Shown here in pieces: positions 9,508 to 18,096 of a stretch of DNA of 64,000 nt. A model generated the notes under the pieces. The model saw nothing but the letters and a program-made list of their open reading frames with translations, searched no databases and was not told the DNA's origin. Within the stretch, counting starts at the first letter, position 1, and each line of letters starts with the position of its first letter. Origin of the DNA: SIG622 sp045600125 (GTDB lineage: Bacteria > Bacillota > Clostridia > Oscillospirales > CAG-382); NCBI GenBank assembly GCA_045600125.1, contig JAZRXH010000142.1, positions 52,036 through 116,035 of the forward strand, written 5' to 3'. The translations under genes and the position numbers were made by a program.

Positions 9508-10623
9508 TCAGAACGACTTTTCCTCAAGAAGAGCCTGAATCTTTGCGGTGGGGTCGAGGAGAAGACTGATGGACTTGTTGATGTTGACAGCTTCGATATA
9601 GTAAGCGATGTATTTAAGGATGTTGACCTCGGTGAACCACTCACGGCTCTTGAGATCGTCGGGAAGGTAAGTGGAGTTGGTCACGTAGATGCGGTCGAAC
9701 ATCTTCTTTGCATAGTAGTCGTCGAACTTGTCGAGACCCTTGTTGAAGAGACCGAAGGAGAAGAAACCGTAAATTCTTCTTGCGCCCTTTGCCTTGAGCA
9801 GATCCATAACGTGGATGAAGGATTCACCGGAAGCGACGATATCGTCTACAACGATGATGTCCTTGCCCTTCACGTCGTCACCGAGGTACTCGTGAGCCAC
9901 GATGGGGTTGCGTCCGTCCACGACCTGGGTGTAGTCACGTCTCTTGTAGAACATGGAAAGCGGAACGCCGAGCACGGAGGAGAAATACATACCTCTGTTG
10001 AGAGCGCCCTCGTCGGGAGAAACGACCACAAGATTGTGCTTGTCCACGTCGGTTTCGGTGTTGAGGAACTTCTTTATCATCTGATAAGTCGGCATCAGAT
10101 TGTCAAAGCCGCTGAGCGGGATGGCATTTCTTACTCTGTCATCATGTGCGTCGAAGGTCATGATGTTGGTAATGCCCATATTGACGAGATCGGCGAGGAA
10201 TACGGCACAGTCGAGGGATTCACGGGCGGTCTTCCTGTGCTGACGTCCTTCGTACAGCATCGGCATGATGAGGGAAATTCTTGCTGCCTTGCCGCTGATG
10301 GCTGCCACGATCCTCTTGATGTCCTGATAGTGATCGTCGGGGCTCATGGGAACCTTCATACCGTACATGGTGTACTCGGTCTCCTTCGAATGGTTGAAGC
10401 AGTCCGCTACGATGAAGACGTCCTTACCCCTTACAGACTCCGTGAGAAGCGCTTTGGCTTCACCGGAACCGAAGCGGGAGAACACGGCATCGATCACGTA
10501 GTGAGGCTCTTCCTTTCTCCATTCACCGATGTAGTTGGCGATGCGCCTGCACATTTCCTCGGTTCCCTTGGTACCGATGATGGCGACCTCATCGAAAGGG
10601 ATCTCTTTTGACAAATCCGGCAT
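9508..10623 (-). CDS. prs: Ribose-phosphate pyrophosphokinase (PRPP synthetase)
   Basis: The enzyme makes 5-phosphoribosyl diphosphate from ribose-5-phosphate and ATP, feeding purine, pyrimidine, histidine, tryptophan and NAD synthesis. The 371 residues show the N-terminal phosphoribosyltransferase-like half, the FDAHDD catalytic region (about 157-162), the flexible KRRDYTQVVDGRNP loop (about 228-240) and the PRPP-binding loop DIIVVDDIVASGES (255-268). It is longer than the usual 310-320 residue form; this extended type with a divergent PRPP loop occurs in clostridia. GGAGGA sits 8 nt before the ATG, and a consensus promoter lies at 10715-10743. Confidence 0.93.
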   Translation of the reverse strand: MPDLSKEIPFDEVAIIGTKGTEEMCRRIANYIGEWRKEEPHYVIDAVFSRFGSGEAKALLTESVRGKDVFIVADCFNHSKETEYTMYGMKVPMSPDDHYQDIKRIVAAISGKAARISLIMPMLYEGRQHRKTARESLDCAVFLADLVNMGITNIMTFDAHDDRVRNAIPLSGFDNLMPTYQMIKKFLNTETDVDKHNLVVVSPDEGALNRGMYFSSVLGVPLSMFYKRRDYTQVVDGRNPIVAHEYLGDDVKGKDIIVVDDIVASGESFIHVMDLLKAKGARRIYGFFSFGLFNKGLDKFDDYYAKKMFDRIYVTNSTYLPDDLKSREWFTEVNILKYIAYYIEAVNINKSISLLLDPTAKIQALLEEKSF

Positions 10624-10714
10624 TTGCTTATCCTCCGTCTTTTTATTTTCGGGCAGAAAACGAAGTGCTTCTCCGCAGAGCTCCCCACCCGAATATATAA
10701 TGATTCACACTGTT

Positions 10715-10743
10715 ATTATAGCAAACGCACGGGGGCTTGTCAA
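10715..10743 (-). promoter_or_regulatory. Sigma-A promoter of prs
   Basis: On the minus strand, TTGACA (10743-10738), a 17-bp spacer and TATAAT (10720-10715): a full consensus match. Confidence 0.85.
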
Positions 10744-10951
10744 GGTCATTATTTACTGAAAATGGATGATTTTTTGCACTATTTTGTATATTAGTGACGA
10801 ATTATTGTGGGATATCCGGGATAATCCGGTCGACTCCTTTCACCCACAAGGCAGGAAGCACGAAGAGCACCGGATGATGCTGTAAGGATTTGTCGAAAAT
10901 GCACAAAATTAGCGTTAATTATAGCCGCTTTTACCCTGAAAATAGGGCGAT
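10744..10951. other. Spacer between the divergent prs and SleB-type promoters
   Basis: AT-rich sequence between two consensus promoters. I see no coding frame, tRNA, SRP RNA signature or clear repeat in it; a short imperfect repetition of GGATATCCGG / GGATAATCCGG lies at about 10812-10830. Confidence 0.5.
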
Positions 10952-10980
10952 TTGACAAATCGGAAATATTGTGGTATAAT
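10952..10980 (+). promoter_or_regulatory. Sigma-A promoter of the SleB-type hydrolase
   Basis: TTGACA (10952-10957), 17-bp spacer, TATAAT (10975-10980): a perfect consensus, and about 190 nt of leader follow before the start codon. Confidence 0.85.
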
Positions 10981-11175
10981 GCTCAGAGTTTTTGGTAAAA
11001 ATAGTCTCCAAGGACGGAAAAAGGAAAAGACCTTTTATGGGCGTTCGCTGTCCCGTTCACCGTCCGGATTCGGTGAGCCCCTTTTTGGCTTTATTTCATA
11101 CAAACGCAAATTACACATAAACAAAAGAAAAGAAAGGAAGCATTTGCAGTTACTGCATCTGCCACGGTCACATTT

Positions 11176-12027
11176 ATGAGATCCGCATCCAAAATTTTGG
11201 TGAGCGTCTTTGTGTTCGCACTGCTCACGCTTTGTACGCTTGTGCCTGCCTCGGCACAGCGCTATGCCATTGACGGGCACGACATTCCCGTCGATATCAT
11301 GCTCAACGGCAGTTACCTTGCTTCTCCCGCAAAAGGATACCTTACCGACGGCGTTGCCTACGCTCCCGTTCGCGGCTTCTGCGAGGCGCTCGGCGCAAGC
11401 GTCGAATGGAATCCCGTTACCTTCTGCGCTGCTGTCAAAAAAGACTACAGCGCCTTCGAGATCGACGCCAACGCCTGCTCCTGCAACATCGCCGGTGCGG
11501 TTTCCTTCCCCGGCATCCGCTTTGAGGGAAATAAGCTGTACGCCCCGGTAAAGTTTCTTGCCGAAAGCCTTGGCGGAAGCATCAGCTGGGACGATTACCG
11601 CTACGAGGTCCTCGTGACTCTGCCGGGATGTGTTCCGGAGAAGAAGTACCTCGAACAGTCCTATGACCGCGACGACCTTCTGTGGCTGTCGAGGATCGTG
11701 ACCTGCGAATCCGGCAGCGTCAGCTTTGACGCCAAGATCGCCGTGGCGAACGTCATCATCAACCGCCGTGCCGATCCTTCCTTCCCGTCATCCATCCACG
11801 ACGTTATCTTCGACAAGAAGTTCGGCATCCAGTTCCCGCCGGCGCACAACGGCAAGATCTACAATACCCCCTCTACCAACACCATCCTTGCCTGCAAGGC
11901 GGCTCTCAACGGCGCCGAAACGGCTCCCGGCTGTCTGTATTTCTCCTATACCCGTGATAAGACTTCGTGGGTGGCGGTGAACAGAAAGCTCTTCATGACC
12001 ATCGGCAATCAGGCGTTCTATCTCTGA
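11176..12027 (+). CDS. Exported cell-wall hydrolase: stalk domain plus SleB-type (Hydrolase_2) domain
   Basis: The 283 residues begin with a signal peptide (ILVSVFVFALLTLCTLVPAS, then Ala-Gln cleavage). Residues about 30-150 match the copper-amine-oxidase-N stalk fold: a VDIMLNGSYL strand, AYAPVRGFCEALGASVEWN, then LYAPVKFLAESLGGSISWD. The C-terminal part (about 165-283) is the SleB/CwlJ Hydrolase_2 domain, with WLSRIVTCESG carrying the conserved Glu, AVANVIINR, and an ending rich in Tyr and Phe. Such enzymes cut cortex or vegetative peptidoglycan. The consensus sigma-A promoter argues for vegetative expression rather than a forespore-only germination role. The ATG has no strong ribosome site nearby; an AAGGAAG lies 36 nt upstream, so the start is less certain than the family. 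Confidence 0.85.
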   Translation: MRSASKILVSVFVFALLTLCTLVPASAQRYAIDGHDIPVDIMLNGSYLASPAKGYLTDGVAYAPVRGFCEALGASVEWNPVTFCAAVKKDYSAFEIDANACSCNIAGAVSFPGIRFEGNKLYAPVKFLAESLGGSISWDDYRYEVLVTLPGCVPEKKYLEQSYDRDDLLWLSRIVTCESGSVSFDAKIAVANVIINRRADPSFPSSIHDVIFDKKFGIQFPPAHNGKIYNTPSTNTILACKAALNGAETAPGCLYFSYTRDKTSWVAVNRKLFMTIGNQAFYL

Positions 12028-12051
12028 TTTGCCGGGAAAAACGATAAGAAT

Positions 12052-12088
12052 ACGGCGACACGAAAAGTCCGTGCCGCCGTCATTTTTT
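12052..12088 (+). terminator. Rho-independent terminator of the SleB-type gene
   Basis: ACGGCGACACG (12052-12062) pairs with CGTGCCGCCGT (12070-12080, one mismatch-tolerant G-T pair) and is followed by CA and six T. Confidence 0.85.
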
Positions 12089-12099
12089 ATATTGCCCCG

Positions 12100-12600
12100 T
12101 TACTTTATGATCCGTATTTTGCCGATAAGCACAAGCTCCTTCGCTTTTCCTTTGTATGCATTCAGAGCGCCCGAGATGGTGAGAAACAGAAAGGCGAGCC
12201 ACACGATGCGCTCGACAAGGTACAGCGGCAGTGCAAGCAGCTGTGCCACAAAGGGGATGCTCGAAACAAGGAGGATGATTCCCCGCAGGATAAAGGAAAC
12301 GATGACCTCGAAAAGAAAGAGGACAAGTCCTTCGTTTACGTGGAACTTCACAAAGGGAGACTTTTTCATCTTTGCAAAGATGGGGTATAAAAACACGATG
12401 GGGATATATGCCATGAGAGCAAAAAGTCTGTTTTCCGAAATATCGGAGGAGGAATAGGCTCCGGAAAAGTCCTCGCCCTTATTCAGTATACTGCCGATAC
12501 CGCCGTTTTCCGTGCCGGAAGAGGCGACTCTGGCACCGCAGTTCGGGCATACGCCTTGCCCGTCTTTTACGTGCTTGTGACAACGCTCACAGATAGCCAT
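12100..12600 (-). CDS. Zinc-ribbon membrane protein (DUF4870-like)
   Basis: The 166 residues begin with a rubredoxin-like zinc ribbon (CERCHKHVKDGQGVCPNCG, cysteines at 4, 7, 18 and 21), then a short polar linker and about four membrane segments between residues 60 and 150, starting ALMAYIPIVFLYPIF and including HVNEGLVLFLFEVIV. The His-Val-Asn-Glu motif followed by hydrophobic segments is typical of DUF4870-type small membrane proteins of unknown role. It is the last gene of a minus-strand run after the NAD(P)HX repair enzyme and a lipoprotein. AAAGGACG lies just upstream of the ATG. Confidence 0.7.
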   Translation of the reverse strand: MAICERCHKHVKDGQGVCPNCGARVASSGTENGGIGSILNKGEDFSGAYSSSDISENRLFALMAYIPIVFLYPIFAKMKKSPFVKFHVNEGLVLFLFEVIVSFILRGIILLVSSIPFVAQLLALPLYLVERIVWLAFLFLTISGALNAYKGKAKELVLIGKIRIIK

Positions 12601-12648
12601 TTTTTACGTCCTTTCTTATTTTTCAAGGTTTGATGGTTATTCCTTCTG

Positions 12649-13266
12649 TTATTCGTCCCCGGGGTCTTCTGCCCGGAAGCTCGTCACCTCGCAGTACACC
12701 TCGCAGTTTTCAAACTGCAGAGAGAAGGAGACGGGATTCCCTTCCTCGTCGCACACCGTGCAGACCTCCGCACCGCCCACATTCGTTTTGGTGACCGCTC
12801 CCACACGGCTGTCCGGGAAGGGGAAGGCGTCGGCGCTCTTTTTGCCCGTTTTTGCAAGAAGGGTCGCCGCCTCATCGGAGATCACCGAAAAAGCAAGCGT
12901 CAGATGGGCGAGGGCAGACTCGGGGAGCTTTGTGTCGATGCCGAGAAAATGCACCTCCACGCTTTTCGGAAGCCCGGTGACGTCATACTCGGCGCAGAGC
13001 CCGGACAGAGGTTCGGGTCCGTTAATTTCGATGCGGGTCACAGAGCCCGCTTTCCGCACATTTACGCTCCCCTCGGTGACCTGGTCGCCAAAGCGGACAC
13101 GGTAGGTCATTTCCGAGTCGTAGTTCCCGAGAAGGGCGCTGCCGCACCGGCGAAGGAGCGAAGCACTCCTGCCTGCGGTTCCCGCACAGGAATAAAGACA
13201 CAGCGAGAGAAGAAAGCAGAGAACGGCACAACTTGAGCGCTTTATGGCGGACGCTTTGAAAGACAT
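12649..13266 (-). CDS. Putative lipoprotein, family not recognised
   Basis: 205 residues. ATG at 13266 is preferred over the in-frame GTG at 13275 because AAGGAG at 13277-13282 is 10 nt from the former and 1 nt from the latter. The N-terminus is a lipoprotein signal (SSCAVLCFLLSLCLYSC) with lipobox Leu-Tyr-Ser-Cys. The rest is a soluble, beta-rich domain with alternating polar strands (DQVTEGSVNVRKAGSVTRIE, then SFSLQFENCEVYCEVTSF), resembling LolA- or YcnI-like sensor folds only in a general way. It lies 94 nt after nnr on the same strand and is probably co-transcribed. Function unknown. Confidence 0.6.
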   Translation of the reverse strand: MSFKASAIKRSSCAVLCFLLSLCLYSCAGTAGRSASLLRRCGSALLGNYDSEMTYRVRFGDQVTEGSVNVRKAGSVTRIEINGPEPLSGLCAEYDVTGLPKSVEVHFLGIDTKLPESALAHLTLAFSVISDEAATLLAKTGKKSADAFPFPDSRVGAVTKTNVGGAEVCTVCDEEGNPVSFSLQFENCEVYCEVTSFRAEDPGDE

Positions 13267-13360
13267 AACGGACACTCCTTTACTTCTTTGCGAAAAGTTT
13301 TCATATTCTTTTCCGAAGTGCAGGAACCGTTATACCCTGAAGAAGCAAGGGAAAAACGGG

Positions 13361-14905
13361 TCAGCTTTCCGTACCTTTTCCCGTATACCGTGCAAGGAGT
13401 CTTGCCGCCATGGCGGGAAGCTCAGAGGGGAGCACGCCGAACTCCGAGTATTCCTTTGCAAGCTCTTCTCCCGCCTTGCCGTGGAGATAGGCGCCGAGAA
13501 GCGCCGCATCCAAAGGCAGTACACCCTCGGCAAGGAAGGCGGCGATCATCCCGGAAAGCACGTCGCCGCTTCCGCCCTTGGCAAGAGCACTGCAGCCGGT
13601 GGTATTGAGGAAGGCACTTCCGTTTTCGTCGCAAATGACGGTGGAAGCGCCCTTGAGGAGAAGCACACAGCGGTATTTATGCGCAAATTCGCTTGCGGCT
13701 TCGATGCGGTGCTTCTGTATGTGATCGACAGACTTTCCGCAAAGGCGGGAAAATTCCAGCGGGTGCGGGGTGAGGATCGGGATCTTTTTCGCTTCGGACA
13801 GTATATCTATATTCTCCGAAACGAGATTTATGCCGTCCGCATCGAGAAGAATGGGACATTCGCAGTTTCTGATAAGGGAATACGCCCGCTCTCTTGCCCT
13901 GTCGCTTTTCCCGAGACCGCAGCCGATAAGAACGGCACTGCAGCTCTCGGCATATTTGGAAAGCGTTTCGGAATCATCCGCTGTATCGGAAAGAGGCAGA
14001 TAGATCGGCTCCGCAAGACGGACCTTGACAGAATCGGTCACGGCTTTTTCGGCGGCAAGACACGCAAGTCCCACGCCGCACCGAAGAGCCCCGAGAAGAG
14101 AAAGAGTTGCGGCTCCGGTCATATTTTCACTGCCGCAAAGGGCAAGCAGCTTTCCGAAGGTACCTTTATGGGAATTTTCGGGTCTTTTCGGAAGAAGCGA
14201 CTTTATGAGCTCTTCATCGGTGGCGTAAAGCTCGGTACCTTCTGAGGAAGCACGCAGTGCCTCCTGCGGCATGACGATATCTCCGACGACGGTTTTTCCG
14301 CAGTATTCTCTTGCGGGATAGGACATAAGTCCCGTCTTCATCCCCGCAAAGGTGACGGTGAGGTCTGCCCGGAAAGTGATATCCGCACAGCTGCCGTCAT
14401 CCGCACATACGCCGCTGGGAACGTCGGCGGCAAGGCGGAATGCATCGGCGTTATTGGCAAGACAGAGAATTTTCCCTATAAGGCTTCCCTTTTCGATCTT
14501 TCCCGAAAAGCCCGTCCCGAAAAGACAGTCTGCGAGAACGTCCGCTTCCCGGATGTTCTTTTCCGCCTTGGCAAAGTCTTTTTCGGCGTCCGTGAAAGGA
14601 ATACTCTTTTCTTTGCATAGATCGCAGTAATACGCCGCCTCTTCGCTCTTCGGATTTCCGTTCACAGAAAGGATCGTTGCGTCCTCGCCATTCTCTGAAA
14701 GAAGTTTGGCAAGGGCATAGCCGTCGCCGCCGTTATTGCCCTTTCCGCAGAGGATGACAAAACGCTTTCCCTTGCCGAGGTGCGACTGAAGAGCGTCATA
14801 CAGCGCCATTCCCGCATTCAGCATCAGCGTTTTTACCGGCACACCGAGAACTTCCGACGCATACCGGTCGGCATTTCGCATATTTTCGGGAGTATATAGC
14901 TTCAT
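13361..14905 (-). CDS. nnr: Bifunctional NAD(P)H-hydrate repair enzyme (epimerase plus ADP-dependent dehydratase)
   Basis: The enzyme repairs NADHX and NADPHX, damaged hydrated cofactors: the N-terminal half interconverts epimers and the C-terminal half dehydrates the S form using ADP. Of an open frame that starts much earlier, I take the ATG at 14905 (MKLYTPENMRNADRYASE), which is the family's usual beginning and is preceded by GAAAGGAACG. The 514 residues show the YjeF_N domain with CGKGNNGGDGYALA (about 53-66) and the ribokinase-like domain with HKGTFGKLLALCGS, GLGKSD and AKGGSGDVLSGMIAAFL (about 440-456, with the catalytic Asp). It heads a minus-strand run with the two small genes at 12.1-13.3 kb and is divergent from mazF. 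Confidence 0.92.
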   Translation of the reverse strand: MKLYTPENMRNADRYASEVLGVPVKTLMLNAGMALYDALQSHLGKGKRFVILCGKGNNGGDGYALAKLLSENGEDATILSVNGNPKSEEAAYYCDLCKEKSIPFTDAEKDFAKAEKNIREADVLADCLFGTGFSGKIEKGSLIGKILCLANNADAFRLAADVPSGVCADDGSCADITFRADLTVTFAGMKTGLMSYPAREYCGKTVVGDIVMPQEALRASSEGTELYATDEELIKSLLPKRPENSHKGTFGKLLALCGSENMTGAATLSLLGALRCGVGLACLAAEKAVTDSVKVRLAEPIYLPLSDTADDSETLSKYAESCSAVLIGCGLGKSDRARERAYSLIRNCECPILLDADGINLVSENIDILSEAKKIPILTPHPLEFSRLCGKSVDHIQKHRIEAASEFAHKYRCVLLLKGASTVICDENGSAFLNTTGCSALAKGGSGDVLSGMIAAFLAEGVLPLDAALLGAYLHGKAGEELAKEYSEFGVLPSELPAMAARLLARYTGKGTES

Positions 14906-14969
14906 AAACGTTGTCCGTTCCTTTCTTCTTTCCGTTTTCCGTGCGTTTATGCCGCTTTTCCCGCCTCTG

Positions 14970-14998
14970 CATATAATAAGGCAGAGGGAGACGGTCAA
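14970..14998 (-). promoter_or_regulatory. Possible promoter of nnr
   Basis: On the minus strand, TTGACC (14998-14993), a 17-bp spacer and TATATG (14975-14970). The -10 box matches only four of six positions. Confidence 0.4.
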
Positions 14999-15135
14999 AA
15001 CGAAGGACGAATGAAATATACAAGAAAAAATTAAATGCACACTCGTTTTGCGCAAATGGTATATAAACGGAAAAGACGGCAAAAATAGAATTGTAGAAAA
15101 GAGATCTGTGCCCACAAAAACGGAGTGTGAAGACA

Positions 15136-15519
15136 TTGACAGTAAAACGGGGAGATATTTATTACGCCGACCTGAGCCCGGTCATCGGCTCGGAGCAGGG
15201 GGGAGTCCGCCCGGTGCTTATCGTACAGAACGACGTGGGGAACCGTTACAGTCCCACCGTCATCGCCGCCGCCATCACGAGCCGCACCGATAAGTCACGG
15301 CTTCCGACCCACATAGAAGTGTTCGCCGCCAAGGACGGTCTTGTCCGGGACTCGGTGATCCTTCTGGAACAGATACGTACCATCGACAAAAGAAGACTGA
15401 AGGAAAAAATGGGGCATCTCGACGAGGCGTCCATGCAGAGGGTGAACGACGCCATCAGCGTGTCCTTCGGTCTCGGTGTCGGCGGCGGTCCCGAAAACGA
15501 GGGAGAGTATATCGGCTGA
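15136..15519 (+). CDS. mazF: MazF/PemK-type endoribonuclease toxin, no antitoxin alongside
   Basis: 127 residues, close to the 116-residue Bacillus EndoA (NdoA), which cuts mRNA at specific short sequences. Conserved stretches are VKRGDIYYADLSPVIGSEQG, RPVLIVQND, NRYSPTVIAAAIT, LPTHIEV and DSVILLEQIRTIDKRRL, covering the known catalytic Arg and Thr positions. I chose the TTG at 15136 because GGAG (15122-15125) is 10 nt upstream; a GTG at 15127 is only 1 nt from it. In Bacillus the antitoxin gene precedes the toxin; here the 230 bp upstream hold no frame longer than about 17 codons, so the toxin is an orphan locally. It is divergent from nnr and convergent with ispF. The C-terminus has an extra Gly-rich tail. 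Confidence 0.88.
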   Translation: MTVKRGDIYYADLSPVIGSEQGGVRPVLIVQNDVGNRYSPTVIAAAITSRTDKSRLPTHIEVFAAKDGLVRDSVILLEQIRTIDKRRLKEKMGHLDEASMQRVNDAISVSFGLGVGGGPENEGEYIG

Positions 15520-15536
15520 AAGAGCCCGGGAAAGGC

Positions 15537-16040
15537 TTATTCGAGCTTTGCGAGAAGCACAACGGCGTGCGCCGCAATGCCCTCACCGCTTCCGGTAAAG
15601 CCCAGCTTTTCCTCGGTGGTCGCCTTGACGCTGACAGAGGAGAGGTCGCAGGAGAGGACCCCGGCAATATTCTGCCGCATCTTTTCGATGTATGGCGCCA
15701 TCTTCGGCGCCTGCGCTATGATTGTCACGTCGCAGTTGACAAAGGCGCAGTGCGCTTGCTCCATCCTCTTTTTCACTTCACCGAGAAGCAAAAGGCTGGA
15801 GATGCCCTCGTACTTTTTGTCGCTGTCCGGAAACAGCTTCCCGATATCGCCCATGGCCATGGCGCCGAGAATGGCATCGCAGAGGGCGTGGAGCGCCGCA
15901 TCGGCGTCGGAGTGCCCGAGAAGCCCCTTTTCATAGGGGATCTCCACTCCGCAAAGAAAAAGCTTCCGACCTTCGACAAAACGGTGCACATCGTAGCCGT
16001 GACCGATGCGCATGGAAAATACGCTATTCTCATTCATCAT
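15537..16040 (-). CDS. ispF: 2-C-methyl-D-erythritol 2,4-cyclodiphosphate synthase
   Basis: This is the MEP-pathway enzyme that cyclises CDP-methylerythritol phosphate on the way to isoprenoids. The 167 residues carry a short N-terminal extension before MRIGHGYDVHRF, whose Asp and His bind the active-site metal; GHSDADAALHALCDAILGA, GDIGKLFPDSD and KATTEEKLGFTGSGEGI follow as in the family. A GGAG lies 10 nt before the ATG. It sits 108 nt downstream of ispD on the same strand, so the two form an operon, as is common in clostridia. It ends head-on with mazF, 17 bp apart, with only a weak hairpin between. Confidence 0.95.
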   Translation of the reverse strand: MMNENSVFSMRIGHGYDVHRFVEGRKLFLCGVEIPYEKGLLGHSDADAALHALCDAILGAMAMGDIGKLFPDSDKKYEGISSLLLLGEVKKRMEQAHCAFVNCDVTIIAQAPKMAPYIEKMRQNIAGVLSCDLSSVSVKATTEEKLGFTGSGEGIAAHAVVLLAKLE

Positions 16041-16148
16041 TTTCTACTTCTCCATTGCCGCAAAAGGGGTTGCCTCTTTGCGGCGCTTTTCTATTTTATG
16101 CTGTGACAGACAGTTTTTTTGCAGTTTCAAAAACAGAAGGGGAAACAA

Positions 16149-16916
16149 TCATTCTGTCTTTTCTTGTTTCTCTTTTTCCCTTTCTCTTGCCATGAGGACG
16201 AGCTCCGCTTTGGCGATATCGCCCGGATAAGTGAGCTTGCAGTTTTCAAAGGAGGTCTCGCAAAGATGTACCTTGAAGCCGGCGTTCAGAAGAAGCGAGC
16301 CGTCGTCGGTCCCCTCGAAGCCGCTTTTTTCGGCGGCAGCCACCGAGGCGGCGAAAAGCTCTGTCGAGAACACCTGCGGCGTTTTGATAAGATACAGCCC
16401 CTCCCGATCCACCGTTTCCGAAACAAAGCCGCTCCGGTCTGCCCGCTGTACCGTATCGGCACATCTTTCGGCGCAGACGGCGCTTCCGTAAAGGGCGGCG
16501 TCGTCGAAGGCTTTGGTGATATCCTCCGGTGCAATGAGGGGTCTTGCTCCGTCGTGGATCGCCACGAAATCGGACGAGCCAAATCCCATTGAAGCCTTGA
16601 AGGCGATCGACACCGACTCCTGCCTCGTCTTTCCTCCGGCAAGGACGGCGCATACCTTATTGTAGTTTCCTTCTTTGACGATTCCTTCGTACACGGGGAT
16701 GTCTTCTTCTTTTGTGCTGATAATGATTCTTGCGACACGGGGAAGGGCAGAGAAAGCGTCAAGAGAGTATTCGACAGCGGTCCTTCCGAGAAGCTTTATA
16801 AGGGGCTTCGATACGCCTCCGAGTCTTGTACCGCTTCCGGCGGCGGCGATGATGACCGTTACGCTTCCGGCTTTGTCCTTTTTTATTTTTGGCGCCTTTT
16901 TTCCGAATAAGATCAT
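16149..16916 (-). CDS. ispD: 2-C-methyl-D-erythritol 4-phosphate cytidylyltransferase
   Basis: It transfers CMP from CTP to methylerythritol phosphate, the step two before IspF. In 255 residues it has a Lys-rich N-terminal extension, then the nucleotide-binding loop VIIAAAGSGTRLGG (about 21-34), GGKTRQESVSIAF, the HDGARPL substrate motif and TPQVFSTELF. The C-terminus is Glu/Lys-rich and extends past the usual end. The upstream spacer has TATAAT on the minus strand near 16962 but no good -35, so its promoter is unclear. Confidence 0.93.
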   Translation of the reverse strand: MILFGKKAPKIKKDKAGSVTVIIAAAGSGTRLGGVSKPLIKLLGRTAVEYSLDAFSALPRVARIIISTKEEDIPVYEGIVKEGNYNKVCAVLAGGKTRQESVSIAFKASMGFGSSDFVAIHDGARPLIAPEDITKAFDDAALYGSAVCAERCADTVQRADRSGFVSETVDREGLYLIKTPQVFSTELFAASVAAAEKSGFEGTDDGSLLLNAGFKVHLCETSFENCKLTYPGDIAKAELVLMAREREKEKQEKTE

Positions 16917-17105
16917 ACTCCCGCTCCGTTCGATTCTTTATTTATAATTTCACATTATAATTATAGCATGTTTTTTCGATGCATAGTGTAATAATGGGTA
17001 AAGGAATTGTGAATCTTGCCGTTCACAAAATATGCAAATTCTAAAAATTAACAGCGGAAATGACGTTTATTGCAAAAAAAACACGTCTTGTTTATAAAAT
17101 AATGC

Positions 17106-17135
17106 TTGCATTTTCAGAATGTTCTATATTATAAT
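17106..17135 (+). promoter_or_regulatory. Sigma-A promoter of the SpoU-family methyltransferase gene
   Basis: TTGCAT (17106-17111), 18-bp spacer, TATAAT (17130-17135), in a 296-bp AT-rich spacer divergent from ispD that otherwise shows nothing recognisable. Confidence 0.7.
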
Positions 17136-17212
17136 GTAAATTAGGACGTTTTGCGGACGGAATATTACGTCTTAATATCAACCTATACCACGACAAAAAG
17201 GATATACCGCCG

Positions 17213-18013
17213 ATGAAATACGAGGAAATAAGCTCCAGAAAAAACCCGGGCATCCTCCTTGCCGCCTCTCTTGCGGACAAGAAGAACCGGGACGAATATT
17301 CGCTTTATTCCTTCGAGGGAGAGAAGCTGACCTCCGAAGCGCTTGCCAAGGGCGTGGAGATCAAAAAGGTCTTCTTTACCGAAAAGGAGCAGAAAAGAGC
17401 GCCGGAGCTTCTGGAAAAGCTGAGTGAAAGCGGTTCGGAGATGTTCCGTGTCACGCCCGAGGTATATGAAAAACTCACAAGCGAGAAAGCGCCGCAGGAG
17501 ATCTTCTGCGTGGCAAGAAAACCGGAGAAGTCGCTTCTTGACAGCGACGCTCTCGGCGACGGGTGCGGCTTTGTCGTCCTTGAAAGCGTGCGGGACCCTT
17601 CCAACGTGGGGGCGATCCTCCGGACTTCGACGGCGCTCGGCTGCGACAAGATCCTTCTTACCGAGGACTGCGCCGACGTGTACAGCTATAAGGCGATCCG
17701 TGCCGCCATGGGCGCCGTGTTCCGTGCAAGGCTGTATTTCACCTCGGATATGGCGGATTCGATCGAAAAGCTGAAAGCCTTCGGCAGAGTCTATGCCGCC
17801 GCTCTCTGTGATGGGGCGGAGAACATAGACAATATCCGCTTTGTAAAGTCCGACAGCATCATCATCGGGAACGAAGGACACGGCGTGTCAAGGGACGTTC
17901 TCGATCACTGCACCGGCGCCGCCATCATCCCCATGATGTGCGACTCCGAATCTCTCAACGCCTCGGTGGCTGCGGCTCTCTTCATTTGGGAGAAACAGCG
18001 GGGCGAACGGTAA
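17213..18013 (+). CDS. SpoU/TrmH-family RNA 2'-O-methyltransferase
   Basis: It transfers methyl from S-adenosylmethionine to a ribose 2'-OH of rRNA or tRNA. In 266 residues, an N-terminal substrate-binding domain (about 1-105) precedes a SPOUT knot domain with the three family motifs: ESVRDPSNVGAILRT (motif 1, catalytic Arg), SIIIGNEGHGVS (motif 2) and IIPM...SLNASVAAALFIWE (motif 3). The target nucleotide cannot be deduced; RlmB-like 23S methylation is one option. It is the first gene of a plus-strand housekeeping run and is followed 83 nt later by dprA. Confidence 0.87.
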   Translation: MKYEEISSRKNPGILLAASLADKKNRDEYSLYSFEGEKLTSEALAKGVEIKKVFFTEKEQKRAPELLEKLSESGSEMFRVTPEVYEKLTSEKAPQEIFCVARKPEKSLLDSDALGDGCGFVVLESVRDPSNVGAILRTSTALGCDKILLTEDCADVYSYKAIRAAMGAVFRARLYFTSDMADSIEKLKAFGRVYAAALCDGAENIDNIRFVKSDSIIIGNEGHGVSRDVLDHCTGAAIIPMMCDSESLNASVAAALFIWEKQRGER

Positions 18014-18096
18014 GAAGCGGGCGTACCGGCAAATGATTTTTAAGATTTCCGACGGTAAGACAGATATAAGACGATAAGGGAAAGGACGTGGATCTT

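Noticed and set aside
10981..11175. ydaO-type c-di-AMP riboswitch before the SleB-type hydrolase
   Set aside because: The gene class fits, but the conserved blocks of that motif are not present; only simple hairpins are visible.
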